64,000 nt of DNA from Bacteroidia bacterium (lineage in GTDB: Bacteria > Bacteroidota > Ignavibacteria > UBA10030), in NCBI GenBank assembly GCA_022180565.1, contig BQML01000002.1, positions 53,888 to 117,887 of the forward strand, read 5' to 3'. Below, piece by piece: positions 25,797 through 33,861 of the stretch. The translations under genes and the position numbers were made by a program. The stretch's first letter is position 1. Each line of letters starts with the position of its first letter. The notes beneath the pieces are model-generated. The model saw nothing but the letters and a program-made list of their open reading frames with translations. It ran no database searches and had not been told where the DNA came from.

Positions 25797-26693
25797 ATGA
25801 TGCAGGAGCACACAGATCAGGCCGTCAATGGGGGGAATGTTGTCCGCCCGTCGACATCTCTGATCCTCAAGGAATATGCAAAGACGATCCTGGTGACGCT
25901 GGTCGTTGCACTGGTCATCAAAGCCTGTGTGTTGGAAGCGTTCAGGATTCCCTCTGGCTCGATGGAGAACACATTACAGATCGGGGATTTCTTGCTCGTG
26001 AATAAGCTTGCGTATGGTCTGCACACGCCGCGACGCATTCCCTTGACGTCCATCAGCCTTCCAACGGTTTTCATCCCCTGGCGGGAAGTGCGGAGGGGAG
26101 ATGTCGTCGTGTTTGAGTTCCCTCAACTCGAAGGCTTCGCCGCAACAGAAGGATTCGATGTGTACTATATCAAACGATGCGTCGGCTTGCCCGGTGACAC
26201 TGTTGCCCTGCGGCAGGGGAGGGTGTTCATCAACGGCCGGGAGCTCCTGTTCTCCCGCACCGTGAAGATGAACGGTTCGCCAGGATCGGGTCCCCGGACT
26301 GTTCCCCGCGGGACTTTCACAGAGGATGACTTTGGCCCTGTGATCGTGCCGCGCGAGGGCCAAGTGATTCCCCTGACGGCGGAGAGCGCTGAGGAATGGC
26401 GTGGCTTGCTTCAGCACGAAGGACAGACTCTCGACACTCTCCCGGATGGAACCGTCACCCTGAACGGTCGACAGGCCGATTCCTATATGGTATCCGAAAA
26501 CTATTACTTCATGCTTGGCGACAACCGGCGCAATAGCATGGACAGCAGGTTCTGGGGATTCGTCCCAGAGACGAACCTCGTCGGGGAAGCCCTTCTCGTA
26601 TATTGGTCATGGGATCCCGATGTCGCCTGGAGTGACCTGGGCAGAAAGGTGGAGAGCATCCGGTGGGGAAGGATCGGCATGCTCGTACGGTAG
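25797..26693 (+). CDS. Signal peptidase I, copy 2
   Basis: 298 aa, second complete signal peptidase directly after copy 1 (start ATG 25797 or 25800). Membrane helix about 28-45, Ser55 in PSGSMEN, Lys126 in YYIKRCVGLPGD, and MLGDNRRNSMDSRFWG. Both catalytic residues are kept, so it should be active. The two proteins align along their length but are clearly diverged, which suggests different substrate sets or division of labour rather than a recent duplication. Confidence 0.93.
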   Translation: MMQEHTDQAVNGGNVVRPSTSLILKEYAKTILVTLVVALVIKACVLEAFRIPSGSMENTLQIGDFLLVNKLAYGLHTPRRIPLTSISLPTVFIPWREVRRGDVVVFEFPQLEGFAATEGFDVYYIKRCVGLPGDTVALRQGRVFINGRELLFSRTVKMNGSPGSGPRTVPRGTFTEDDFGPVIVPREGQVIPLTAESAEEWRGLLQHEGQTLDTLPDGTVTLNGRQADSYMVSENYYFMLGDNRRNSMDSRFWGFVPETNLVGEALLVYWSWDPDVAWSDLGRKVESIRWGRIGMLVR

Positions 26694-26697
26694 GACC

Positions 26698-27849
26698 ATG
26701 AACGCATCGCTCTATCTTCATATTCCGTTCTGCGAGCACAAGTGCATCTACTGCGACTTCTACTCGATCGCGCCCGGTGATTCCGCCGCAAGGGATTACG
26801 CGGCCCTGATCAGGGAGTTCCTTGTTTCGCTCGAGGCGGAAATCCGTCTCCGCTCGGCCGACAGGATGCTGCAATGCCGGTTCGAAACGATTTTTTTCGG
26901 GGGTGGAACTCCTTCCCTGCTTTCCCCGTCTGATCTGCAAAGGGTCCTCGATCTCCTGCGCTCCTGTTTCACCATCGATCCGGATGCGGAAGTGACGGTG
27001 GAAACAAACCCGGGTACCGTGGATCCAGAGAAGTTGGCCGCGTTCCGGGCGGCGGGTATCAACCGGCTGAGCATTGGAATCCAGTCGTTTCATGAGGACG
27101 ATCTTCGGTTTCTCACCCGGATTCACTCCTCTGACCAGGCGAAGGCGTGTGTCCGCGCCGCGCGGGATGCCGGATTCCAGAACATTAGCCTCGATCTGAT
27201 GTTTTCCCTGCCGGGTCAGACAAAGGAGAGGTGGATGCAAAACCTCGAAGAGGCGATTGCCCTTGAACCTCAGCATATCTCATGCTACAGTCTGATTGTT
27301 GAACCTGATACCCCACTCCAGCGGATGGTGGAGACCAAACAGATTGCGACACTGCCGCCTGAGATGGACGCGGAGTTGTACGAGACGACCATTCAAATGC
27401 TTGCGTCGAGTGGATTCCAACAGTATGAAGTGTCGAACTTTGCCCGGCCGGGATTTCATTCCCGCCACAACCTCAATTACTGGAGGCGGGGCAACTACCT
27501 GGGTTTCGGACCTTCTGCCCACTCGCACTGGACCGATGTCCGGTGGTGGAATGTCTCCAACCTCCATTCCTATACTCAGAGGATCGCACACGGACAGGCG
27601 CCTGTTGCCGGCGAGGAACGTCTGAGCCGGGAACAAGTCGTTGAAGAAGAGATGTTTCTCGGTCTGCGGAGCACAGGAATCGACGTTGCCGGTTTCAGAC
27701 GACGACATGATATCGATCTGTTTGAGCGCTACGGGGACATCATCGAAGATCTTCTCCGGTCAGGATTGGCAGTCCTCGAACACCAGGTTCTTCGTCTGAC
27801 CTCAACAGGATACTCGCTCTGCGATGAAATCGCGCTGCGCCTGCGCTGA
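26698..27849 (+). CDS. hemW: Radical SAM protein HemW (haem chaperone, HemN-like)
   Basis: 383 aa from ATG 26698, five bases after lepB2. 4Fe-4S motif CEHKCIYCDF near residue 12, FFGGGTPSLL, ETNPGTVD and the QSFHEDDLRFLTRIH segment are family features, with a C-terminal HemN domain. Length and start match HemW, which delivers haem to respiratory enzymes, better than the oxygen-independent coproporphyrinogen oxidase HemN; the distinction is from family knowledge. Cytoplasmic. Confidence 0.92.
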   Translation: MNASLYLHIPFCEHKCIYCDFYSIAPGDSAARDYAALIREFLVSLEAEIRLRSADRMLQCRFETIFFGGGTPSLLSPSDLQRVLDLLRSCFTIDPDAEVTVETNPGTVDPEKLAAFRAAGINRLSIGIQSFHEDDLRFLTRIHSSDQAKACVRAARDAGFQNISLDLMFSLPGQTKERWMQNLEEAIALEPQHISCYSLIVEPDTPLQRMVETKQIATLPPEMDAELYETTIQMLASSGFQQYEVSNFARPGFHSRHNLNYWRRGNYLGFGPSAHSHWTDVRWWNVSNLHSYTQRIAHGQAPVAGEERLSREQVVEEEMFLGLRSTGIDVAGFRRRHDIDLFERYGDIIEDLLRSGLAVLEHQVLRLTSTGYSLCDEIALRLR

Positions 27850-27958
27850 ACCGGGGGATTTCCTTGCGGTTGAAGGGTTTTTGGGATACATTGCATGGAT
27901 TTTTCTGCGATGTAAGGACGCTTCCTCATCATCTCAGCCTTCTTCAAGAAAAACTGAC

Positions 27959-28735
27959 GTGTCACATTTTCAAAGCTTTTTGCGGAACCCGTTCGGATTT
28001 GTGTGGCGCGCGATCTACAAAATGACGATAGGACGGTGGAAATACGCCTCCCGAAACGGTTATGACGCCGAACGGTTTTGGGGGGACCGCTTCAGGAAAT
28101 ACGGGCTGAATCTGGTGGGGCCGGGTCATGACGGGTTCTCATCGGAGGAGAACGAGCGATCGTACCGGGATGCGGCAAAGGTGTTCATGGAGGTCTGCCG
28201 GGATGAAGGAATCGATCTGTCGAAGTCAACCGTTTTGGAGATAGGATGCGGTACGGGGTTTTACGCGGAGTTGTTTCGATCGGCAGGTGTCACGACCTAT
28301 CAGGGGATTGACATCACAGATGTTCTTTTTTCAGACCTTCGTCAGCGGTTCCCCGGATTTCGCTTCCTCAAAGCCGACATCGGGAGCGGATGGGTTCCGA
28401 TCGAGGGAGAGTTTTCCTTGGTCACCATGATCGACGTCGCCCAGCACATCGTAAGCAGGGAACGCCTGGATGCGGCGCTCGATGCGGTCGACAGATTTCT
28501 GACTCCGCAGGGCCGGTTCATCTTCACGACGGAGCTTGAGAGAACGCTCGCCGTGAACGCGTTTTACGAGACGCAATGGATTTTGAATGATTTTTTAGAA
28601 CGCTTGAGAGGATGGAGCTTCGGCCCACCGAGGCCGTTTCGGGACAAGTATCTTGTCTGTGCCACGAAGAAGGGCGATGCCCATGACGCTTTGACGATGC
28701 GGCTCTCCGCACATACTCCAAAGGAACGAGAATGA
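27959..28735 (+). CDS. Class I SAM-dependent methyltransferase
   Basis: 258 aa if started at GTG 27959; earlier in-frame ATG 27824 would overlap hemW and add 45 unrelated residues, and ATG 28022 is a shorter option. SAM motif I VLEIGCGTGFYAEL and acidic motif GIDITD, then FLKADIG and TMIDVAQHIV, mark a Rossmann methyltransferase. A basic aromatic N-terminus (NPFGFVWRAIYKM) may associate with membrane. It overlaps the DUF2723 gene by four bases (ATGA). Substrate unknown; the context suggests a cell-surface glycan or lipid. Confidence 0.82.
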   Translation: MSHFQSFLRNPFGFVWRAIYKMTIGRWKYASRNGYDAERFWGDRFRKYGLNLVGPGHDGFSSEENERSYRDAAKVFMEVCRDEGIDLSKSTVLEIGCGTGFYAELFRSAGVTTYQGIDITDVLFSDLRQRFPGFRFLKADIGSGWVPIEGEFSLVTMIDVAQHIVSRERLDAALDAVDRFLTPQGRFIFTTELERTLAVNAFYETQWILNDFLERLRGWSFGPPRPFRDKYLVCATKKGDAHDALTMRLSAHTPKERE

Positions 28736-31428
28736 CCTATCATCGCTTACACCGGATTCTTGCAGCGGCGGTCGGGCTTGTGTCCCTGGCCATTTATGTT
28801 GTTTCCCTTCCTCCCACCGTGGTGTTTTGGGACGTTGGCGAGTTTATGGCGGCGGCTTATTCTTTGCAGGTCCCGCATCCTCCGGGAGCTCCGTTGTTTC
28901 TGCTCGTGGCCCACCTCTTCAGCAACATTCCCCTCTCGCAGGATATCGCGGTCCGAATGCATATGGTGTCCGCACTTGCTAGCGCCGGGACGGTGATGTT
29001 CCTGTACCTGATTTCCGTTCGCTTCATCACCATGTGGAGGGGGAGACCGACGAATGTGTACGACGCTCTTGTTGTTTTCGGCAGTTCGGCGATTGGTGCG
29101 CTTTCTCTGACCTTCAGCAGAACCTTCTGGTTCAATGCCGTCGAGGCGGAAGTGTATGGTCTCAGCATGCTCTTTGTCAGTTCCGTCTTGTGGCTGGCCC
29201 TGCGGTGGTATGAGCGGGCGGACTGGGCACGGGGCGACGTGTATCTCCTGATGATTGCCTATCTCATCGGCCTGTCCGTGGGCGTTCACCTCCTTGCGGT
29301 CCTCACCTTGTTCTCCGTGATGCTGATCGTCTATTTCCGGCTGTATGAATTTTCGGTCAAAGGATTCATCAAGTTTGGGCTTGTAGCCGTGTTGATCTTC
29401 GGGGTCATCTATCCGGGCATCGTGAAATGGGTCCCCAGTCTGCTTGATGGCGAGTTGATGGGCGAGCGGCATGTTATTTTTCAGATCATCCCCATTGCTG
29501 CGATTCTGGGGGCGGTGTACGGGGTCCACCGCTCGATTCAACGCAACGACCGTATTCTGAACGTCGCCCTTCTGTCTTTCCTGCTGATTGTGTTGGGGTA
29601 TTCGACGTACACGATGGTGATCATCCGGGCGAACGCCAATCCTCCCATGAACGAGAATAATCCGCACAACCTGGAGCGGCTCATTAGTTATTTGAACCGT
29701 GAGCAGTACGGTACTGCGCCGCTCATGAACCGTCGCTGGAATGTCACGGAGCCCGAACAGGCCGCGGCCCATCAAAACTATACCAGTGACTGGGATTACT
29801 TCTGGCGGTATCAACTGGGTCACATGTATTTCCGGTACCTTGGATGGAATTTCGTGGGACAGGAAGGCGACTGGAAGGAGGCGGGGGTCGATCTAAGCAA
29901 GCTCTATGGGATTCCGCTTCTCCTCGGGTTGATTGGGGCGTTTCACCATTGGTCGCGGGATTGGAAGATGGGGTTCGTGTCGGTGATCTTCTTCCTCCTC
30001 ATGGGGATCGTGCTTGTCGTGTACTTCAATATGCAGGAACCACAGCCGCGGGAGCGTGACTATTTCTATGTGGGTTCCTTCTTTGTGTTTGCCATGTGGA
30101 TCGGCATGGGGATCGTGGCGGTCATTGATGAGATCAAGGAACGATTCTTCTCTTCCTCACAACCTCTGGCGATTCCCGCTGGAGTGCTGGCGGCCGCCTT
30201 TTTGTTTGTACCGGTCAATATGCTGCGCGTCAACTTTCACGAGCAAAACCGGTCGGGAAACTATGTTGCGTGGGATTATTCCTATAATCTTCTGCAATCC
30301 TGCGATGAAGATGCGATTCTCTTTACCAACGGCGACAACGACACGTTTCCACTCTGGTATCTTCAGGATGTCGAGGGAATTCGAAGGGATATCCGCATCG
30401 TGAACCTGAGTCTGCTGAATACAGACTGGTATATCAGTCAATTAAAGAATCTTGAGCCGTACGGGGCGAAAAAGGTCCCCATCAGCATTCCGGACAATCG
30501 ACTTCCATCACTCGGACCCATCCCCTGGCAAGCGCAGGTACGGGAAATCCCTCTCCCCAAGCCGGTGATCGACCGCTATGGCGTCAAGGATACTTCCCTC
30601 ACAAACAGGGGAGCGATCCACTTCACCCTCGCTCCCACAATCAGCATGGGTCAGTATTCGCTTCTGCGCGTGCAAGACATCCTAGTATATGATATTATGC
30701 GCACGAACAACTGGGAGCGTCCGATCTATTTTGCCATGACCGTGTCTGACGACAGCAAGATTGGGTTGCGCGACTACATGCAGCTTGAGGGGCTGGCCTT
30801 CCGCTTTGTGCCGCGGCGCGGAGCCTACTGGCAAAACCTCTTACCGGAAAAGATGAGGGCGAATTATTTTACCGATATTGAGAAGCCGTCGAAGACCTAC
30901 CAGGCAGGATTCCTCTGGCGCGGGTTACAAGACAGCAGCGTGTATCTGGATGAAGATGCACGACGGTTGATGGCCAATTACCGCCAGGCATTTCTCTCGC
31001 TGGGATACTACTATGCCAACGTAGAACGACAGGCCGGGAAGTTTGCGGAAGTGCTTGACCGCATGGAAGAGGTGATTCCACGGCGGGTGATCCCCATGGG
31101 CCCTTCGATGATGTTTGATATTGCCAACTATTACCGAATGGCCGGTCGAAACGAGATGTATCAGACCATGATGAACGAAATTATCGCCGAGGCTGAGCCG
31201 ATCGTGGCAAGACGGGAACGACGGCCTGTGGTCCAGGATAACCCGTATGTTCTCCTCCTCCAGGCGTATGAGAACCTGGGACGGTACCAGGATGCTCTCG
31301 GCGTTCTTGATGCTCTTCGTGAAGTTTACAGCATGGAACAGGGAGTTGATCAGTTCGTGAACGAGCGGAAGGCCGCCCTGCAATCGCTTTTGGCCGACAG
31401 CGGGCGGGGAACCGTGCTTCCGAAGTGA
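28732..31428 (+). CDS. DUF2723 family integral membrane protein (GT-C-like glycosyltransferase)
   Basis: 898 aa. The N-terminal half has about ten membrane helices with the family motif FWDVGEFMAAAYSLQVPHPPG near the start, equivalent to the acidic catalytic loop of GT-C enzymes. A soluble periplasmic-type region (about 510-720) with GDNDTFPLWYLQ and DIRIVNLSLLNTDWY follows, then a helical, TPR-like C-terminus (about 750-898). Proteins of this family occur widely in Bacteroidota-type bacteria and are thought to transfer sugars, probably to proteins (O-mannosyltransferase-like). It is coupled to a methyltransferase on each side. Confidence 0.9.
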   Translation: MTYHRLHRILAAAVGLVSLAIYVVSLPPTVVFWDVGEFMAAAYSLQVPHPPGAPLFLLVAHLFSNIPLSQDIAVRMHMVSALASAGTVMFLYLISVRFITMWRGRPTNVYDALVVFGSSAIGALSLTFSRTFWFNAVEAEVYGLSMLFVSSVLWLALRWYERADWARGDVYLLMIAYLIGLSVGVHLLAVLTLFSVMLIVYFRLYEFSVKGFIKFGLVAVLIFGVIYPGIVKWVPSLLDGELMGERHVIFQIIPIAAILGAVYGVHRSIQRNDRILNVALLSFLLIVLGYSTYTMVIIRANANPPMNENNPHNLERLISYLNREQYGTAPLMNRRWNVTEPEQAAAHQNYTSDWDYFWRYQLGHMYFRYLGWNFVGQEGDWKEAGVDLSKLYGIPLLLGLIGAFHHWSRDWKMGFVSVIFFLLMGIVLVVYFNMQEPQPRERDYFYVGSFFVFAMWIGMGIVAVIDEIKERFFSSSQPLAIPAGVLAAAFLFVPVNMLRVNFHEQNRSGNYVAWDYSYNLLQSCDEDAILFTNGDNDTFPLWYLQDVEGIRRDIRIVNLSLLNTDWYISQLKNLEPYGAKKVPISIPDNRLPSLGPIPWQAQVREIPLPKPVIDRYGVKDTSLTNRGAIHFTLAPTISMGQYSLLRVQDILVYDIMRTNNWERPIYFAMTVSDDSKIGLRDYMQLEGLAFRFVPRRGAYWQNLLPEKMRANYFTDIEKPSKTYQAGFLWRGLQDSSVYLDEDARRLMANYRQAFLSLGYYYANVERQAGKFAEVLDRMEEVIPRRVIPMGPSMMFDIANYYRMAGRNEMYQTMMNEIIAEAEPIVARRERRPVVQDNPYVLLLQAYENLGRYQDALGVLDALREVYSMEQGVDQFVNERKAALQSLLADSGRGTVLPK

Positions 31429-32216
31429 CCGTTGTGGCCTCGCAGGACAAAGAATCCAGCCGCTCCGATTGGGAGAGTTTTTGGGAAGCAAAGCAGGAAG
31501 TCGAGGACGTTTATTCCAATGCCGACCGCATCCTGCGAAGCCTCAAGAGGGTGACCCCTCTCGAGGGGGCCCGCGTGCTGGAAATCGGCGCAGGAACGGG
31601 CCGCGATAGCTTTCCGCTCGCCGAAGCAGGGGCCGATGTATACCAGCTCGACTATTCGGATAACTCTCTGCAGATCCTCAAACGCCTTGCCGAGTCACGT
31701 TCGCTCCCTACCAAGGTGATTGGGGGAGACGCCTTCCGCCTTCCCTTTCGTGATGGGACCTTTGATGTCGTTTTCCATCAGGGACTTCTTGAGCATTTCC
31801 GGAAACCCTTTGCGGATCTCCTCCTGAAAGAGCATATCAGAGTTCTCAAGAAAGGGGGTCTGCTGTTGGTGGACGTTCCCCAACGCTATCACCTTTATAC
31901 GGTAGCTAAGCACATCCTGATTGTTGCGGACAAATGGTTTGCAGGTTGGGAGCGATCGTTTTCCCTGCGCGAGCTTCAGGACGACCTGGCTTCGTTGGGA
32001 CTGACAATCATTGCGTCGTACGGGGATTGGATGTACCCAAGCTTCTTCTACCGCGTCGTACGAGAGATCGGCAAAAAGGCTGGGATCAGTTTACCCTTGC
32101 ACCCCAGACTCATACCGGGGTTGACACGGTTACGCGGACGAATTCGCTCAAGACTCCTCGACACACGCCTCCCCCTCTATACAGGCATTTCGATCGGCGT
32201 TATTGCGAGGAAATGA
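31425..32216 (+). CDS. Class I SAM-dependent methyltransferase
   Basis: 263 aa from GTG 31425, overlapping the DUF2723 stop (GTGA); GTG 31434 is an alternative. Motif I VLEIGAGTGRDSFPLA, acidic motif YQLDYSD, GDAFRLPFRDGTFDVVFHQGLLEHF and the LLKEHIRVLKKGG segment are classical. The basic C-terminus (about 215-255) may contact membrane or glycan. Placed between the DUF2723 protein and a GT4 glycosyltransferase, it probably modifies a surface glycan or its lipid carrier; this is inference. Confidence 0.85.
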   Translation: MTVVASQDKESSRSDWESFWEAKQEVEDVYSNADRILRSLKRVTPLEGARVLEIGAGTGRDSFPLAEAGADVYQLDYSDNSLQILKRLAESRSLPTKVIGGDAFRLPFRDGTFDVVFHQGLLEHFRKPFADLLLKEHIRVLKKGGLLLVDVPQRYHLYTVAKHILIVADKWFAGWERSFSLRELQDDLASLGLTIIASYGDWMYPSFFYRVVREIGKKAGISLPLHPRLIPGLTRLRGRIRSRLLDTRLPLYTGISIGVIARK

Positions 32217-32220
32217 CCGC

Positions 32221-33345
32221 ATGAATATTCTCCTGTTGAACTGGCAGGACATTACCAATCCCATGGGCGGGGGAGCGGAAGTTCACTTGCACGAGATTTT
32301 CCGTCGCATTGCATCTCGCGGACATTCCGTGACTCTGTTCTGCTCCCGGTACAAAGGGAGCGCTGTGGAAGAGACGATCGATGGGATCCGCATTGTGAGG
32401 GAGGGCGGACGGAATCTCTTCAATTACAGGGTGTACCCGCGGTATGTTCGCGATTTTCGCGGAAGGTTTGATATTGTCGTTGATGATGTGAACAAGATCC
32501 CTTTTTTCACCCCCTTGTTCGTCCGGGAGCCTCTTGTCGGTATTCTTCACCATTTTTTTGGAAAGAGCATTTTTGCGGAGACGCATGTACCGGGGGCACT
32601 CTATGTACTTGGATCCGAATGGCTGGCCAGGAGTGTGTACCGAAACACGACAATGGCCGTCGTCTCCGAAAGCACGAGGCAGGAACTGATTGCCAGCGGT
32701 TTCCGTCCTGACAACATTGTCCTAGTTCCCAACAGCGTTGACCACGACGTCTATGCTCCGGGAGAACAGGAGTCGCAGGCGCATGTGATTGGTTATGTGG
32801 GGCGGCTCAAGAAGTACAAGAGCATCGAAGATCTCCTCCAGGCGTTTGCCATCGTGGTGAGGGACGTAAAGGATGCACGGCTGATTATTCTGGGGGAGGG
32901 AGATGCCCGTCGAATTCTCGAACGAGTGACACGGGAGCTTCATCTTGAAGGAAAGGTGGAGTTTCGGGGATTTGTACCGCTCGAGGAAAAAATAAACCTC
33001 CTGAGAACAATGAATTTCGTGGTGAATCCATCGGCGAAGGAAGGATGGGGGCTGACGGTGATCGAGGCGAATGCTTGCGGAGTGCCCGTGATCGCGAGCG
33101 ATGTTCCCGGCCTCAGGGATTCCGTTCTGGATGAGAGGACCGGTCTGCTCTTTGAATACGGCAACATCGAACAGCTGGCGGCCAAGATGCTGCTGCTGAT
33201 GCGCGATCGTGCTTTGCGCCGAAGGCTTGCGGCGGAAGCGCTCGATTGGGCCCGTCAGTTTTCCTGGGGCCATTCGGCCGATGTGATGACGAAGTTGTTG
33301 GAAGCGCAGATTGTGCGCGGAAACACAGCGCCCTCACCGCGATAA
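32221..33345 (+). CDS. GT4-family glycosyltransferase
   Basis: 374 aa from ATG 32221 (an in-frame start six codons earlier lies inside the previous gene). GT-B fold with donor-site motifs: GGGAEVHLHEI near the N-terminus, GYVGRLKKYKSIEDLL mid-chain, and EGWGLTVIEANACGVPVIA (EX7E motif) near residue 280. Retaining transferase using an NDP-sugar, probably acting on a surface polysaccharide or lipid-linked sugar. It is the last gene of the lepA run, and its last 12 bases overlap the convergent LOG-family gene. Confidence 0.9.
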   Translation: MNILLLNWQDITNPMGGGAEVHLHEIFRRIASRGHSVTLFCSRYKGSAVEETIDGIRIVREGGRNLFNYRVYPRYVRDFRGRFDIVVDDVNKIPFFTPLFVREPLVGILHHFFGKSIFAETHVPGALYVLGSEWLARSVYRNTTMAVVSESTRQELIASGFRPDNIVLVPNSVDHDVYAPGEQESQAHVIGYVGRLKKYKSIEDLLQAFAIVVRDVKDARLIILGEGDARRILERVTRELHLEGKVEFRGFVPLEEKINLLRTMNFVVNPSAKEGWGLTVIEANACGVPVIASDVPGLRDSVLDERTGLLFEYGNIEQLAAKMLLLMRDRALRRRLAAEALDWARQFSWGHSADVMTKLLEAQIVRGNTAPSPR

Positions 33346-33855
33346 GGGCCGAAGCGCCTTTACGCATGCATCCGGTGTCGCCGCTACGGTGACCCAATAC
33401 CTTCCTGAAGCTTCTTCGGATTCTAATTCAGCGCGGAGAAGATCCACAACCGGCTGCCAGAAATCGGTGAGGACAAAGGGCTTCGGCGGCATCAGCCCTT
33501 TGTTAATGAATTCCCATATTGCGGAAAGTTCCAACAGCGTCCCCGTTCCTCCCCGCAGAACAATATAGGCGTCACCAAGTTCGATGAGTTTCAAGAGACG
33601 TTCCGGAAGGGTCTTCATCCTGATCTCTCGTTGGATCCACTTGTTTGCCTTTTGGCCGAAAGATTCAACGGTAACGCCGATCGTTGATCCGCCGTTTTCC
33701 CTTGCCCCTCGGGCACTGGCTTCCATGGTGCCGCCGTACCCTCCATTGCAGACAGCATGACCTTCCCGGGCGAGCAACGACCCGAGCTCATGCGCTTTCC
33801 TGTACTCTTCGGATGACGGCAAACAGCGGGAACTGCCGAAAATCGAGACGGTCAT
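33334..33855 (-). CDS. LOG family protein (TIGR00730, Rossmann fold)
   Basis: 173 aa. The phosphoribohydrolase-like signature GGTGTLLE is present but preceded by Arg where most members have Pro (PGGxGTxxE). N-terminal SIFGSSR and CNGGYGGTMEAS are typical. Characterised relatives cleave cytokinin riboside monophosphates or other nucleotide 5'-monophosphates; the real substrate in bacteria is often unknown. It begins six bases after the stop of the barrel protein gene and overlaps the convergent glycosyltransferase by 12 bases. Confidence 0.85.
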   Translation of the reverse strand: MTVSIFGSSRCLPSSEEYRKAHELGSLLAREGHAVCNGGYGGTMEASARGARENGGSTIGVTVESFGQKANKWIQREIRMKTLPERLLKLIELGDAYIVLRGGTGTLLELSAIWEFINKGLMPPKPFVLTDFWQPVVDLLRAELESEEASGRYWVTVAATPDACVKALRPLSR

Positions 33856-33861
33856 GGCGGC

